Shown: positions 16,275 through 25,145 of the stretch, piece after piece
Layout: the number at the start of each line of letters is the position of its first letter
Position numbering within the stretch: the first letter of the stretch is position 1
Notes under the pieces: model-generated
The model's database searches: none
What the model saw: only the letters and a program-made list of their open reading frames with translations
Told to the model about the DNA's origin: nothing
From: Streptomyces laurentii
GTDB taxonomy: Bacteria > Actinomycetota > Actinomycetes > Streptomycetales > Streptomycetaceae
Direction of reading: 5' to 3'
Length of the DNA stretch: 64,000 nucleotides
NCBI GenBank assembly: GCA_002355495.1
Contig: AP017424.1
Span: 3,720,001-3,784,000 of the forward strand
Translations under genes and position numbers: made by a program

Positions 16275-16721
16275 ATGAGCCAGAACACCGCACCGCAGGC
16301 GCCGCGGACCCCGCCGCCTGCCTACGCTTCCCACTCCTCGGGCTGGGCCTCCGGTGGATCCCTCTTCGCCGGTGTCCTGATGCTGGTCACCGGCATCATC
16401 GACATCTTCGAGGGCATCGCCGGCATCGCCCACAACACCATGTACGCCCGCGTCGGCGACTACGTGTACCGGTTCAGCTTCACGACCTGGGGCTGGATCC
16501 ACCTGATCCTCGGCATCCTCGTCGCGCTCACCGGTTTCGCGATCCTCAAACGGGCGGAGTCGGGCCGGATCGCCGGCATCATCCTGGCCGGCCTGAACAT
16601 CGTGATCCAGTTCATGTTCCTGCCGCACCAGCCGTGGTGGGCCATGTTCTCCATGGCCATCTCCGTCTTCGTCATCTGGGCGCTGGCGGCGGACGAGTCG
16701 TTCGGGAAGCACGGCGGGTGA
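16275..16721 (+). CDS. DUF7144 family membrane protein
   Basis: A 148-residue protein with four membrane helices after a Pro/Gln-rich N-terminus: ASGGSLFAGVLMLVTGIIDI with EGIAGIA, TTWGWIHLILGILVALTG, GRIAGIILAGLNIVIQFMFL and WWAMFSMAISVFVIWAL. The WGWIHLILG and QPWW motifs are those of a common actinobacterial membrane family that I recall as DUF7144. It overlaps the next gene by four bases (GTGA), so they are cotranslated. Function unknown. Confidence 0.8.
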   Translation: MSQNTAPQAPRTPPPAYASHSSGWASGGSLFAGVLMLVTGIIDIFEGIAGIAHNTMYARVGDYVYRFSFTTWGWIHLILGILVALTGFAILKRAESGRIAGIILAGLNIVIQFMFLPHQPWWAMFSMAISVFVIWALAADESFGKHGG

Positions 16722-17134
16722 GCGGGACGAGACACGCGCTCGCCGGCACCGCCGTCTGCGCCGCCGTGCTGCTCGCCCTCACCGGGTGCGAGCAGGCCAA
16801 GCAGAAGGCGAGCGACATCTCCGCGTCCGCGCAGCAGCGGATGCGGGATGTCGCCCACGGGATCGACGCGACCAAGGACGTCACGGCCGGCCCGTCCACC
16901 ACGGCGAGCGACGGGCGCGCGGTCGCGACGATCACCGTGACCAACCGCGGCGACAAGACCTCCGACTTCACCGCCTGGGTCAACTTCCGTGACGCGAGCG
17001 GCAATCTGCTCGACGCGGTGGTGCTGAACATCGACGGCGTCGGCCCCGGGGCGGTCAAGTCGGCGACGGCCCGCAGCAATCGGAAGCTGTCCGGCACGAC
17101 GAAGGCCGAGGTCGCCCAGGCCCTCCGCCACTGA
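16718..17134 (+). CDS. Predicted lipoprotein with a FxLYD-like beta domain
   Basis: A 138-residue protein starting at GTG 16718, overlapping the preceding stop. The N-terminus ALAGTAVCAAVLLALTGC is a signal sequence with lipobox LTGC. The remainder (VATITVTNRGDKTSDFTAWV, then LDAVVLNIDGVGPGAVKSA) reads like a small immunoglobulin-like beta domain of the kind found in FxLYD and DUF4352-type lipoproteins. It probably sits on the outer membrane face beside the DUF7144 protein. Function unknown. Confidence 0.72.
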   Translation: MSGTRHALAGTAVCAAVLLALTGCEQAKQKASDISASAQQRMRDVAHGIDATKDVTAGPSTTASDGRAVATITVTNRGDKTSDFTAWVNFRDASGNLLDAVVLNIDGVGPGAVKSATARSNRKLSGTTKAEVAQALRH

Positions 17135-17267
17135 CCGCGGCGACCCGCTCCCCGCCCCCGTCCCGCCTCGCGCGCGTTCCCCGCGCCTTCCCGCGCGTTC
17201 CCCCGCGAATTCCCTGAACGGGCGTCCCGACCTGCGCGTTCGGCCCGGATCGGCCACGCTGGAGAAC

Positions 17268-17504
17268 ATGGACAACGACGACATCCTCCAGGACATCGGC
17301 GCCCTCGTCGAGGAGGAACGCGCCCTGCGGCAGCGCACCGGCGGGCTCCTGGACGAGGAGCGGACACGGCTCGCGGAGCTGGAGGTACGGCTCGACCAGT
17401 GCTGGGACCTGCTGCGGCAGCGCAGGGCGAAGACGGAGTACGGGGAGGACCCGGACACGGCGGCCGTGCGCCCCGCCACCGAGGTCGAGAACTACCGCAG
17501 TTAG
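17268..17504 (+). CDS. DUF2630 family protein
   Basis: A 78-residue, highly charged helical protein, MDNDDILQDIGALVEEERAL then EVRLDQCWDLLRQRRAKTEY and ending RPATEVENYRS. This pattern is that of DUF2630, a small actinobacterial family of unknown role. No membrane segment or signal. It is a single-gene unit with no clear ribosome binding site close to its ATG. Confidence 0.85.
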   Translation: MDNDDILQDIGALVEEERALRQRTGGLLDEERTRLAELEVRLDQCWDLLRQRRAKTEYGEDPDTAAVRPATEVENYRS

Positions 17505-17841
17505 GGCGATCAGCGCCCCGGATCGCACGGTTCGGTCAGTTCAGGCCATCCTCGGGCCACGCCAAACCTCACCAAAGGGTGCGTACGGACGCGCGGGGCG
17601 GCGGTCGCGGAACGGATACTTCCCACCGCCGTTACCGAAATCCACGGGGACGACTACGATGCGCACGAATTCACTGTGATCCACACCGCTTTCGCGTCCC
17701 CCGACCGGCGCGCGGCAGGGTCACGGTCTCTTCGCCTGCCGTCCCCCCTCGTCATCGCTCCACCCCGTTCTCCCCCGCTCGTCACCCTCGCGCTTCCGCT
17801 CGACCGACCGTCCCCCCACCACGCGCCCCGAGGACACCGTC
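17505..17841. other. Intergenic region, no gene seen
   Basis: 337 bases between the DUF2630 gene and the APC permease. I see no hairpin, RNA motif or supported open frame. It should hold the permease promoter. Confidence 0.5.
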
Positions 17842-19353
17842 ATGCGCACCACTTCCGGCAGAGGCCCCGGTCGCGGCCCCGCCAAGGGCCCGGGCCGGGG
17901 TCTCCAGCCCAACGCCCTCGGCACGTTCGACACGATCCTGATGGCCGTCGCCGGCAGCGCCCCCGCCTACTCGCTCGCCGCGACCACGGCCGTCCTCTTC
18001 GGCACGGCCGGCTTCGCCGGGCCCGCGGCGCTGCTCTACTGCGCGATACCCATGCTCGGAATCGTCCTCGCGTACGCGCGTCTTGGCCGGATCGACGTCA
18101 ATGCCGGTGCCGCGTACTCGTGGGTGGGCCGTACCCTGCACCCCTTCCTCGGCTTCCTGTCCGGCTGGGCGCTGGTCTTCGCCGCGACCGTCTTCATGGT
18201 GGCCGGCTCGCTGCCGGCCGGCTCGCTGACGCTCTCCCTCGTCGACCCGGCCCTCGCCGACGACACGCTCCTGGCCAGCGCGGTGGGCGCGGGCTGGTTC
18301 CTGGTGATGCTGCTGATCGTCCTGGGCGGCGCGCGGCTCACCGTACGGGCCCAACTCCTCATGTCCGGCATCGAGATGGCGATCCTGCTGGTCTTCATCC
18401 TCGGGGTGCTCGCGCACCACGGGTACGCCACCGCCTTCGACTGGTCCTGGTTCGGCTTCGGCCACTTCGGCGGCGCCTCCGGCTTCGCGTCGAGCGCGCT
18501 GATCGCCGCGTTCTACTACTGGGGCTGGGACGTCACCAGCAACCTGAGCGAGGAGACCCGCGACAGCCGCCGTACGGCCGGCTTCGCCGCGCTCGTCGGC
18601 ACGGGCGTGGTCTTCCTCCTCTTCGTGGCGTTCACGGTCGCGGTCAACGTGCTGCTCAGCGCCGACAAGATCGAGACGAGCGGCACGAACGTGCTCGCCG
18701 TCCTCGGCGAGGAGATCTGGCCCGGCGTCGGCGGCAAGTTGCTGATCCTGGCCGTGCTCCTGTCGACCGTCGCGACCCTGGAGACCACCCTCCTCCAGGC
18801 CACCCGCTCGCTGTTCGCGATGGGCCGCGACCACACCCTGCCGTCGGCGCTCGGCGTCGTGCACCGCCGCTGGAACACCCCGTGGGTCGCGATCGTCGCC
18901 GTCGGCGTCGTCGCGCTCGGCCTGTTCGCGGCGGCGACCGCCGCCGGCTCGGTGACCGAGGCGCTGCAGACCGGGGTGAGCGCCATCGGCCTCCAGATCT
19001 CGCTCTATTACGCCCTCGCGGGCATCGCGGCCGTCGTCGCGTACCGGAAGCTCGTGCTGACGTCCGTACGGGAGTTCTTCCTCGGCGCGGCGTGGCCGCT
19101 GCTCGGTTCGGCGTTCATGCTGTGGGTCTTCTTCCAGTCGCTGGGCGAACTGTCGGGGGCCGCGCTGACCGTCGGCCTCGGCGGGCTCGCGGCGGGCGTG
19201 CCGCTGATGCTCGTGTACTGGCGCAAGGGCAGCTCGTACTACCGGCCGGCCCGGCTCTGCGCGGTCAGCGCGCTGGCGGCGGCGGAACCCTTCGACTCCT
19301 CCGACTCGCCCCGCGCGCGCCGGGAAGAGAAGTCGCTCGCGACCGACTTCTGA
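17842..19353 (+). CDS. APC family amino acid permease
   Basis: A 503-residue permease with about twelve hydrophobic helices and the APC-type first helix pattern NALGTFDTILMAVAGSAPAY followed by SLAATTAVLFGTAGFAGPAA. Further family features are FFYYWGWDVTSNLSEETRD-like sequence in helix 6-7 (AFYYWGWDVTSNLSEETRDS) and the loop TLLQATRSLFAMGRDHTLP. It likely imports an amino acid or amine with protons; the substrate cannot be told. The N-terminal 30 residues are Gly/Arg/Pro-rich, and an internal start is possible, though none is clearly better than ATG 17842. Confidence 0.88.
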   Translation: MRTTSGRGPGRGPAKGPGRGLQPNALGTFDTILMAVAGSAPAYSLAATTAVLFGTAGFAGPAALLYCAIPMLGIVLAYARLGRIDVNAGAAYSWVGRTLHPFLGFLSGWALVFAATVFMVAGSLPAGSLTLSLVDPALADDTLLASAVGAGWFLVMLLIVLGGARLTVRAQLLMSGIEMAILLVFILGVLAHHGYATAFDWSWFGFGHFGGASGFASSALIAAFYYWGWDVTSNLSEETRDSRRTAGFAALVGTGVVFLLFVAFTVAVNVLLSADKIETSGTNVLAVLGEEIWPGVGGKLLILAVLLSTVATLETTLLQATRSLFAMGRDHTLPSALGVVHRRWNTPWVAIVAVGVVALGLFAAATAAGSVTEALQTGVSAIGLQISLYYALAGIAAVVAYRKLVLTSVREFFLGAAWPLLGSAFMLWVFFQSLGELSGAALTVGLGGLAAGVPLMLVYWRKGSSYYRPARLCAVSALAAAEPFDSSDSPRARREEKSLATDF

Positions 19354-19515
19354 GGGCCGCGGGCGCCGGACTCCCGCTGACTACTCCCGCCGCCCGCTCC
19401 CACACTCACTACTCCCACTCACTACTCCCGTCCACCGCTTCCGTTCACTGACCACACCCGATTCCGATCCGACGGGGCCGGCTTCCGGCCGCTCCGTCCC
19501 CCAGGGGGGATCCGG

Positions 19516-20568
19516 ATGGCAGCTCTCCGCCGCCTCTCGCGCAGGGCCGGGCAGTCCCGGCAGGCCCGGTTCGTCCCGGACTTCGACCCGGACTTCGGCG
19601 ACCGGCCGCTCACCGAGGCCCGGCACGACATGGTCATCGGCCGCTGGCAGGGCGTCCGCGACCTGCTCGCCGCCACCGGGAACGACTGGGCCCGCCGGAC
19701 CCACCGGATCCGGCTGCTGTCGCACGCCGCCGCCGGCACCTCCGCCGTCGAGGCCTGGCGGGCGGCCGAACCGGGCAACCCGGACGTGGCGGTGCTGCGC
19801 GCCGCGACCGAGGTCGTACGGCTCTTCGACACGGCCATCGCCGCCGGCCGGGGCGCGACGGTCGACCGCGGCCGGATCGACGCCACCGCCGACATCTGTC
19901 TGACGGCGGCGGAGGCGGCACCCGCCGACCCGATGCCGTGGGCGTCGCTGCTGTCGGTCGCGCGGCTCTACGAGGGCGGGGTGTCACGGCGCGAACTGCG
20001 CGGCTGGTTCGACGAGTTGCGGCGCCGCGACCCGTACCACACCGAAGGCCACACACAGTTGCTGCGCTACTGGTCGGCCCGCTGGCACGGCACGCACGGC
20101 GCGATGTACGACTTCGCGCGCGACGCGGCGGGCGTGGCGCCGCCCGGCTCGCCACTGCCGGTCCTCGTGCAGATCGCCCGCGTCGAGGAGTACCGCTACA
20201 TCGTGGACGGGGCGCTGGGCCGGGGCCCGGTGCGCGGCTTCGACCAGCACTGGAAGCACGAGCTGGCGGTGACCGAGCTGCGCCGCACGCACGCCCGCTG
20301 GGTCAACGGCCGGGAGCCGGGCCGGCCGGCGGCGCCGGAGGAGGTCGCCGAACTCAACTACCTCGCGCACGCCGCGTGTTACGCGGGCCAGGCGGCGGTG
20401 GCGCGGGACGTGATGGGGCTGCTCGGGAAACTGGCGGCATGGGTGCCGTGGGCGTACACGGGCGAGGCGGAGGAGCAGTTCGTACGGTTCCGGGAGGGCC
20501 TGGAAGCGGGTGCGGGCGCGGAGTCCGGGCCGTGGGCCGAGGGCCGGCCGGGCCCGGGAACGGGCTGA
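19516..20568 (+). CDS. Hypothetical helical-repeat protein
   Basis: A 350-residue soluble protein. It is mostly alpha-helical with repeated Ala/Leu/Trp spacing (for example PADPMPWASLLSVARLYEGG and YHTEGHTQLLRYWSARWHG), which suggests a TPR-like solenoid. I do not recognise a named domain, and no catalytic motif or signal peptide is visible. The start ATG 19516 has GGGGGGA just upstream. A terminator with a triplicated right arm follows at 20590. Confidence 0.7.
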   Translation: MAALRRLSRRAGQSRQARFVPDFDPDFGDRPLTEARHDMVIGRWQGVRDLLAATGNDWARRTHRIRLLSHAAAGTSAVEAWRAAEPGNPDVAVLRAATEVVRLFDTAIAAGRGATVDRGRIDATADICLTAAEAAPADPMPWASLLSVARLYEGGVSRRELRGWFDELRRRDPYHTEGHTQLLRYWSARWHGTHGAMYDFARDAAGVAPPGSPLPVLVQIARVEEYRYIVDGALGRGPVRGFDQHWKHELAVTELRRTHARWVNGREPGRPAAPEEVAELNYLAHAACYAGQAAVARDVMGLLGKLAAWVPWAYTGEAEEQFVRFREGLEAGAGAESGPWAEGRPGPGTG

Positions 20569-20589
20569 GACCCGTCCCCTGACGCCGTA

Positions 20590-20621
20590 CCGCCCTGCCC
20601 GGAAGGTTCCGGACAGGGCGG
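20590..20621 (+). terminator. Terminator hairpin
   Basis: Arms CCGCCCTGCCCGGAA and TTCCGGACAGGGCGG pair over 15 positions with one mismatch. It begins about 20 bases after the helical-repeat gene. The right arm is the first unit of a triplicated 15-bp repeat. Confidence 0.7.
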
Positions 20622-20655
20622 TGACGGACAGGGCGGTGACGGACAGGGCGGTGAC
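20611..20655. repeat. Three perfect tandem copies of a 15-bp unit
   Basis: GGACAGGGCGGTGAC occurs three times in perfect tandem (20611, 20626, 20641). Each unit carries the right arm of the preceding terminator, so the left arm can pair with any of three copies. It lies in the gap between the convergent helical-repeat and phoX-type genes. Confidence 0.9.
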
Positions 20656-20681
20656 GAACTACGACGGGATCGGCGTCGGGC

Positions 20682-22772
20682 TCAGAGACCGATGTCCTCG
20701 CCGTCCGTGCGCCAGACGGCGACCACGGACGGGCGGACGATCCTGCCCGGTCCGTCCGGCCAGACCGAGGCGGGCTTCTCGACGGACGCGCCGTCGATCT
20801 CGCCCGGGTGCTGCACGGCGACCAGGACGCGGCGGTCCTGGACGATCGGTCCGCAGGTCTCCGCGCCGGTCGGCACAGTCAGGAACTGCCGGAGCTCACC
20901 GCGCCGTTCGCCCCGCGTGGCGACACCGAACAGACCGTCGTGCGAGCCGAGCTGGTTGCCGTCGGTGGAGATCCACAGGTTGCCGTGCGGGTCGAAGGTG
21001 ACGTTGTCGGGGCAGGAGATCGGGCTGACCTTCTCCTTCGGGAAGCCGGCGAAGTAGGTCGCCGGGTCCGCCGGGTCGCCCGCGACGAGGAACAGCCGCC
21101 AGGCGAAGCGCTCCGAGGCCGGGTCGTCGCGGTGCTCGGCGAGCTCCAGGATCTGGCCGTGCTTGTTGAGGTTGCGCGGGTTGGCCTCGTCCGCGCCGGC
21201 CTTGCCCGCCTTGCCGCGGTCGGCGTTGTTGGTGAGGACGACGTAGACGCGGCCGGTACGCGGCGACGGCTCGATGTCCTCGGGGCGGTCCATCTTGGTG
21301 GCGCCGACCTTGTCACCGGCGAGGCGCGTGAAGACGTACACCTCCTCGGCCGTCATGCCGGGCACGTGCGAGACGGCCTCGCCGCGCGGGCCGGCCGTGG
21401 CGAGCGGGATCCAGGTGCCCGAACCGTCGAACTCGCCGTCCGACGGGAGCTTTCCGGTGCCGTCGATCTCGGTGGCGGGGCTGTCGCCGGTCAGCTTGGC
21501 GACGTACAGGGTGCCCTCGTCGAGCAGGGTGAGGTTGTGCTCGTGCGCGGCGCGCGAGTTGCCCTTCTTCATCCGCTGCGACGAGACGAACTTGTAGAAG
21601 TAGTCGAAGCGTTCGTCGTCGCCCATGTAGACGACCACGCGGCCGTCGTCGGTCAGGCGCGGCTGCGCGGCCTCGTGCTTGAAGCGGCCGAGCGCGGTGC
21701 GCTTGCGGGGCGTGGACTCCGGGTCGTACGGGTCGAGTTCGACGACCCAGCCGAAGCGGTGCGCCTCGTTGGGCTCCTGCGCCAGGTCGAATCGCTTGTC
21801 GAAGCGCTCCCACTTGCGCTCGGAGGCGCCGGTACCGATGCCGTACCGCTTGTCGGTGGCGGAGGAGGCGTGGGCGAAGTACTGGTTGAAGTTCTCCTCG
21901 CCGTGGAGGGTGGTGCCCCACGGGGTGGTGCCGCCCGCGCAGTTGTTGAGCGTGCCGAGGACGGTACGGCCGGTGCGGTCGGCGGACGTCCGGACCAGGG
22001 CGCCGCCGGCGGCGGGGCCGGTGAGCTCGAACCGGCTGGTGGCGGTCAGCCGCCGGTTGAGGTGATGGCGGGAGACCGGGGCCAGCCGGCCGGTGCGGCG
22101 CTCGCCCTCGACGGCGACGACGGACAGGCCGTGCGCGGCCCACGCGATCTCGACCTGCTCGCGGGTCGGGTTCTCCGGGTCGTAGCCGCGGAACATCAGG
22201 ATCTCGTCGGTGTACTCGTGGTTGGCGACGAGCAGCTGACGGTTCGGCTCGCCACGCAGCGGGAGCAGGGAGAGGAAGTCGTTGTTGTAGCCGAACTGGC
22301 CGGCCTGGGCCTTCGCCGACTGCTTGTCGGCGTCGAAGGCGGGCGCGCCGCGCAGGATCGGCTCGCCCCAGCGGATGACGACGTTCTGGGAGTAGCCGGC
22401 GGGGACGGTGACCTGGTCGGCGGTGTTGGGCGCGACGGGCGCGAAGCGCAGGCCGCGGGCGCCCTCGACCGGGCGGGGCGCGCCGTGGTGGCCGTTGCCG
22501 TTGCCGTGGCCGCTGCCGCTGTGCGCCTCGGCGGGCTGCGCGCCGCCGAGGGCGAGCGTGGTGCCGGCGGCGGACGCGACGGTGACGACGGCGGCGGCAC
22601 GCATCATCGAACGGCGGGAAAGCGCCCCCGCGATGACGTCACCGACGTACTCGTTGTCGCTGGTGTTCGGCACCTCCTGGAAACAGGCGTCGCCGCACCG
22701 GAAACGGCACGTCATGGCGGAACGGCCGCCTCCGTGGGAGTGGTTGCTCAGCATCGGCAGCATTTTGCGCAC
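20682..22772 (-). CDS. PhoX family alkaline phosphatase (DUF839)
   Basis: A 696-residue predicted exported phosphatase of the PhoX/DUF839 family, beta-propeller enzymes using calcium and iron. The N-terminus has the Cys-containing CRFRCGDACFQEVPNTSDN pattern that precedes the Tat motif in this family. Then come SRRSMMRAAAVVTVASAAG, a twin-arginine export signal near residue 53, and the mature domain with GEPNRQLLVANHEYTDE, TPWGTTLHGEENFNQYF, RTGRVYVVLTNNADRG and PDNVTFDPHGNLWISTDGNQ. It would release phosphate from phosphoesters outside the cell. A single-gene unit; no PHO box was searched in detail. Confidence 0.9.
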   Translation of the reverse strand: MRKMLPMLSNHSHGGGRSAMTCRFRCGDACFQEVPNTSDNEYVGDVIAGALSRRSMMRAAAVVTVASAAGTTLALGGAQPAEAHSGSGHGNGNGHHGAPRPVEGARGLRFAPVAPNTADQVTVPAGYSQNVVIRWGEPILRGAPAFDADKQSAKAQAGQFGYNNDFLSLLPLRGEPNRQLLVANHEYTDEILMFRGYDPENPTREQVEIAWAAHGLSVVAVEGERRTGRLAPVSRHHLNRRLTATSRFELTGPAAGGALVRTSADRTGRTVLGTLNNCAGGTTPWGTTLHGEENFNQYFAHASSATDKRYGIGTGASERKWERFDKRFDLAQEPNEAHRFGWVVELDPYDPESTPRKRTALGRFKHEAAQPRLTDDGRVVVYMGDDERFDYFYKFVSSQRMKKGNSRAAHEHNLTLLDEGTLYVAKLTGDSPATEIDGTGKLPSDGEFDGSGTWIPLATAGPRGEAVSHVPGMTAEEVYVFTRLAGDKVGATKMDRPEDIEPSPRTGRVYVVLTNNADRGKAGKAGADEANPRNLNKHGQILELAEHRDDPASERFAWRLFLVAGDPADPATYFAGFPKEKVSPISCPDNVTFDPHGNLWISTDGNQLGSHDGLFGVATRGERRGELRQFLTVPTGAETCGPIVQDRRVLVAVQHPGEIDGASVEKPASVWPDGPGRIVRPSVVAVWRTDGEDIGL

Positions 22773-23040
22773 TTCGTCCTCCAGGGCGTCCGCATCGGTC
22801 CGACGGCGACGTTAGGGGCGCACCCCAGCACGACGGCGGCGGCACGGTGAACGAGCGATGAATCCCGGGCGACCGCGAGGGCCGGAAGTGTGGCGCGGTT
22901 GTGAGGACGGAACGCGGAGGGGTCACGGGGAGGGTCGTAGGGCGGGGCTTGAGTGGCCGATAACCTTACGTGTCCGCCCTGGCCATGGATGCCGGGACGA
23001 GGACGCACACCGCACCCGACTCACGCGAAGGGGTACGCCC

Positions 23041-24996
23041 ATGGGTATCCGGAGCTTGCTGCGCAAGGTTTTCGGCCGCGACCGCACGACCGACACCACT
23101 TCGGCAGCCCCCGTCCCGCCGCAGGCGGCCGCCCCGGAGGTGGAGACGACGAAGGCGGAGCGGGTGGAGGTAGAGGAGGCGAAGCCGACGGAGGCCGCGG
23201 AGGCCCCGGCGGCGGAGCCGGAGGCGCCGATGACAAAGGCGCCGGTGACAGAGGCGCCTGAGGCCCCGGTGGTGGAGGCCGCGGCCGAGACCACCGAGCC
23301 GGCCGCGACGCCGGTGCCGGAGGCGAAGGCAGAGGCAGAGGAGAAGGCAGAGGCAGAGGAGCCGCAGGCGAAGGCCGCGGTGCCCGAGCAGCCCGCCGCG
23401 CCGGTGATCCCGGCCGAGCCCGAGCCGGAGCCCGAGGCCGCCCCGGAGCCGGCGGCGCCCGCCGCCGAGGCCGAGGAGACCACCGAGCCGGAGCCCGTCG
23501 CCGAGCCCGCGAAGCCCGTGGTCCCCGCCCAGACCGCCGCCGAACGCGCGGCCGCGGACCTGGTCGCCGCCTCCTTCGACAACCCGCGCATCCCGCACGC
23601 CCGCCAGGAGACGCCGGAGGCGGAGACCCCCGCCGCCGAGGCGAAGCCGGAGCCGGAGCCGGAGCCGGAGGCTGTGGTGGAGACCGCTGCGGCTGAGGCG
23701 AAGCCCGAGCCGGAGGCGGAAGCCGAGCCGGCCCCCGTCGGGGCTCCCGAGCCGGAGATCACCGAGCCGGAGCCCGTCGCGGCCACGGAGCAGGCCACCC
23801 CGGCAGAGGCGGTCGAAGCTCCCGCCGTCGAGCCTGTCGAAGCCGTAGAGGTCACCGCACCGGAGCCGGAGCCGGAGGCTGCCGCCGAGGCCGAGGCCCC
23901 CGCCGAATCTCCCGAGCCCGAGGTCACCGAGCCGGAGATCCAGCCGGAGCCCGTCGAAGCCGAAGCCGCACCCGCCGTCGAACCGGTCGAGGCCGTCGAG
24001 GCCGTCGAGGCCGTCGAGGCCGTCGAGGTCACCGAGCCGGAGCCGGAAGCTGCGGCCGAGATCGAGGCCCCCGCCGAGCAGACCACCCCTGCGGAGTCCG
24101 TCGAGGCCGTCGAGACTCCCGCCGTCGAGGTCACCGAGCCGGAGGCGACCCCCGCCGAAACGCCCGAAGAGTCCCCCGAGGCGTCCGCCCAGGAATCTCC
24201 CGAGGAGCCTGCCGAGGCGTCCGCCGAGAAGCCCGCCGAGGCAGCCCCGGAGGAATCCCCCGCAGAGCCCTCCGAACAGCCTTCTGAGGAATCCCCCGAG
24301 GAATCCCCCGAGGAGCCGAAGGACTGCGGCCCCGCCGTCCCCCTCGCCCGCGTGGAGGCGGACGCGCCGCACCTCGCCGACGCGTACAAGGCGGCCGGCA
24401 CCGTACTGAAGAACCAGGATCTGGCGGGCGCGCGGGCGGCCGTCTACCTGGTGGTCGACCGGTCCGGTTCGATGCGCCCGTACTTCAAGGACGGCTCGGT
24501 CCAGCGGCTCGCCGAGCAGACGGTCGCGCTGGCGGCCCACCTGTCCGAGGACGCGACGGCGACCGCCGTCTTCTTCTCCACGGACATCGACGGCACCGCC
24601 GAGCTGACCCCGGCCGGCCTCACCCCGACCCGTGTGGACGAGCTGAACGCCACGTACGGCCGGATGGGCCGGACCACGTACCACCGCGCCGTCGAGGAGG
24701 TCCTGGCCCTGCACGAGAAGAGCGCGGACCCGTCGCGGCCCGCCCTGGTCGTGTTCCAGACGGACGGCGCGCCCGAGTCGAAGACGGCCGCCACCCAGGC
24801 GTTGGCGGAGGCGGCGGACCGCCCGTACGAGGTGCACTGGCGGTTCACGGTGTGGGGCGCGGAGGAGACGAAGGCCTTCGACTTCCACCGTAGGCTCGCC
24901 ACTCCCCGTACCGCCGTCCACTTCGCCGGACCGGCGCCCGTCGAGGCGGAGCACACCGCCTTCTACCGCGGTCTGCTCGCGGACTGGTCGCTCTGA
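23041..24996 (+). CDS. VWA domain protein with long Glu/Pro/Ala linker (TerF-like)
   Basis: A 651-residue protein in three parts. The first 20 residues are MGIRSLLRKVFGRDRTTD. About 400 residues of extreme Glu/Pro/Ala composition follow, full of short units such as EPEPEPEA and a run of four VEA(V) units coded by a 9-bp repeat near 23990-24030. A C-terminal von Willebrand A domain begins at AVYLVVDRSGSMRPYF, with a complete DxSxS metal site and DGAPESK. The domain resembles the VWA part of tellurium-resistance TerF/TerY proteins. No signal peptide, so it is likely cytoplasmic. ATG 23041 is preceded by GAAGGGG. Function unknown; the linker is probably disordered. Confidence 0.82.
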   Translation: MGIRSLLRKVFGRDRTTDTTSAAPVPPQAAAPEVETTKAERVEVEEAKPTEAAEAPAAEPEAPMTKAPVTEAPEAPVVEAAAETTEPAATPVPEAKAEAEEKAEAEEPQAKAAVPEQPAAPVIPAEPEPEPEAAPEPAAPAAEAEETTEPEPVAEPAKPVVPAQTAAERAAADLVAASFDNPRIPHARQETPEAETPAAEAKPEPEPEPEAVVETAAAEAKPEPEAEAEPAPVGAPEPEITEPEPVAATEQATPAEAVEAPAVEPVEAVEVTAPEPEPEAAAEAEAPAESPEPEVTEPEIQPEPVEAEAAPAVEPVEAVEAVEAVEAVEVTEPEPEAAAEIEAPAEQTTPAESVEAVETPAVEVTEPEATPAETPEESPEASAQESPEEPAEASAEKPAEAAPEESPAEPSEQPSEESPEESPEEPKDCGPAVPLARVEADAPHLADAYKAAGTVLKNQDLAGARAAVYLVVDRSGSMRPYFKDGSVQRLAEQTVALAAHLSEDATATAVFFSTDIDGTAELTPAGLTPTRVDELNATYGRMGRTTYHRAVEEVLALHEKSADPSRPALVVFQTDGAPESKTAATQALAEAADRPYEVHWRFTVWGAEETKAFDFHRRLATPRTAVHFAGPAPVEAEHTAFYRGLLADWSL

Positions 24997-25063
24997 CCGG
25001 ACCCCGACCGCACCCTGATCAGCGGCTGATCACCGCCTGATCGACGACTGAACGGCACCCCGG

Positions 25064-25100
25064 GCCCGGGGCCGGTGGGCGTACCCACCCGGCCCCGGGC
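25064..25100. terminator. Terminator hairpin
   Basis: Arms GCCCGGGGCCGGTGGG (25064-25079) and CCCACCCGGCCCCGGGC (25084-25100) pair with one bulged C around the loop CGTA. It lies between the VWA gene and metG and ends the former. Confidence 0.8.
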
Positions 25101-25145
25101 TTAACCATGTGAGGGGGACACGATCCGGCCGTTAAAATTCGCAGC

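Noticed and set aside
20808..22850. 680-residue plus-strand open frame opposite the PhoX-type gene (similar long frames lie opposite metG, aspS, fadE5 and the dehydrogenase genes)
   Set aside because: These are mirror frames of real genes, with Arg/Gly/Ala/Val-biased composition, no ribosome binding site and no domain.
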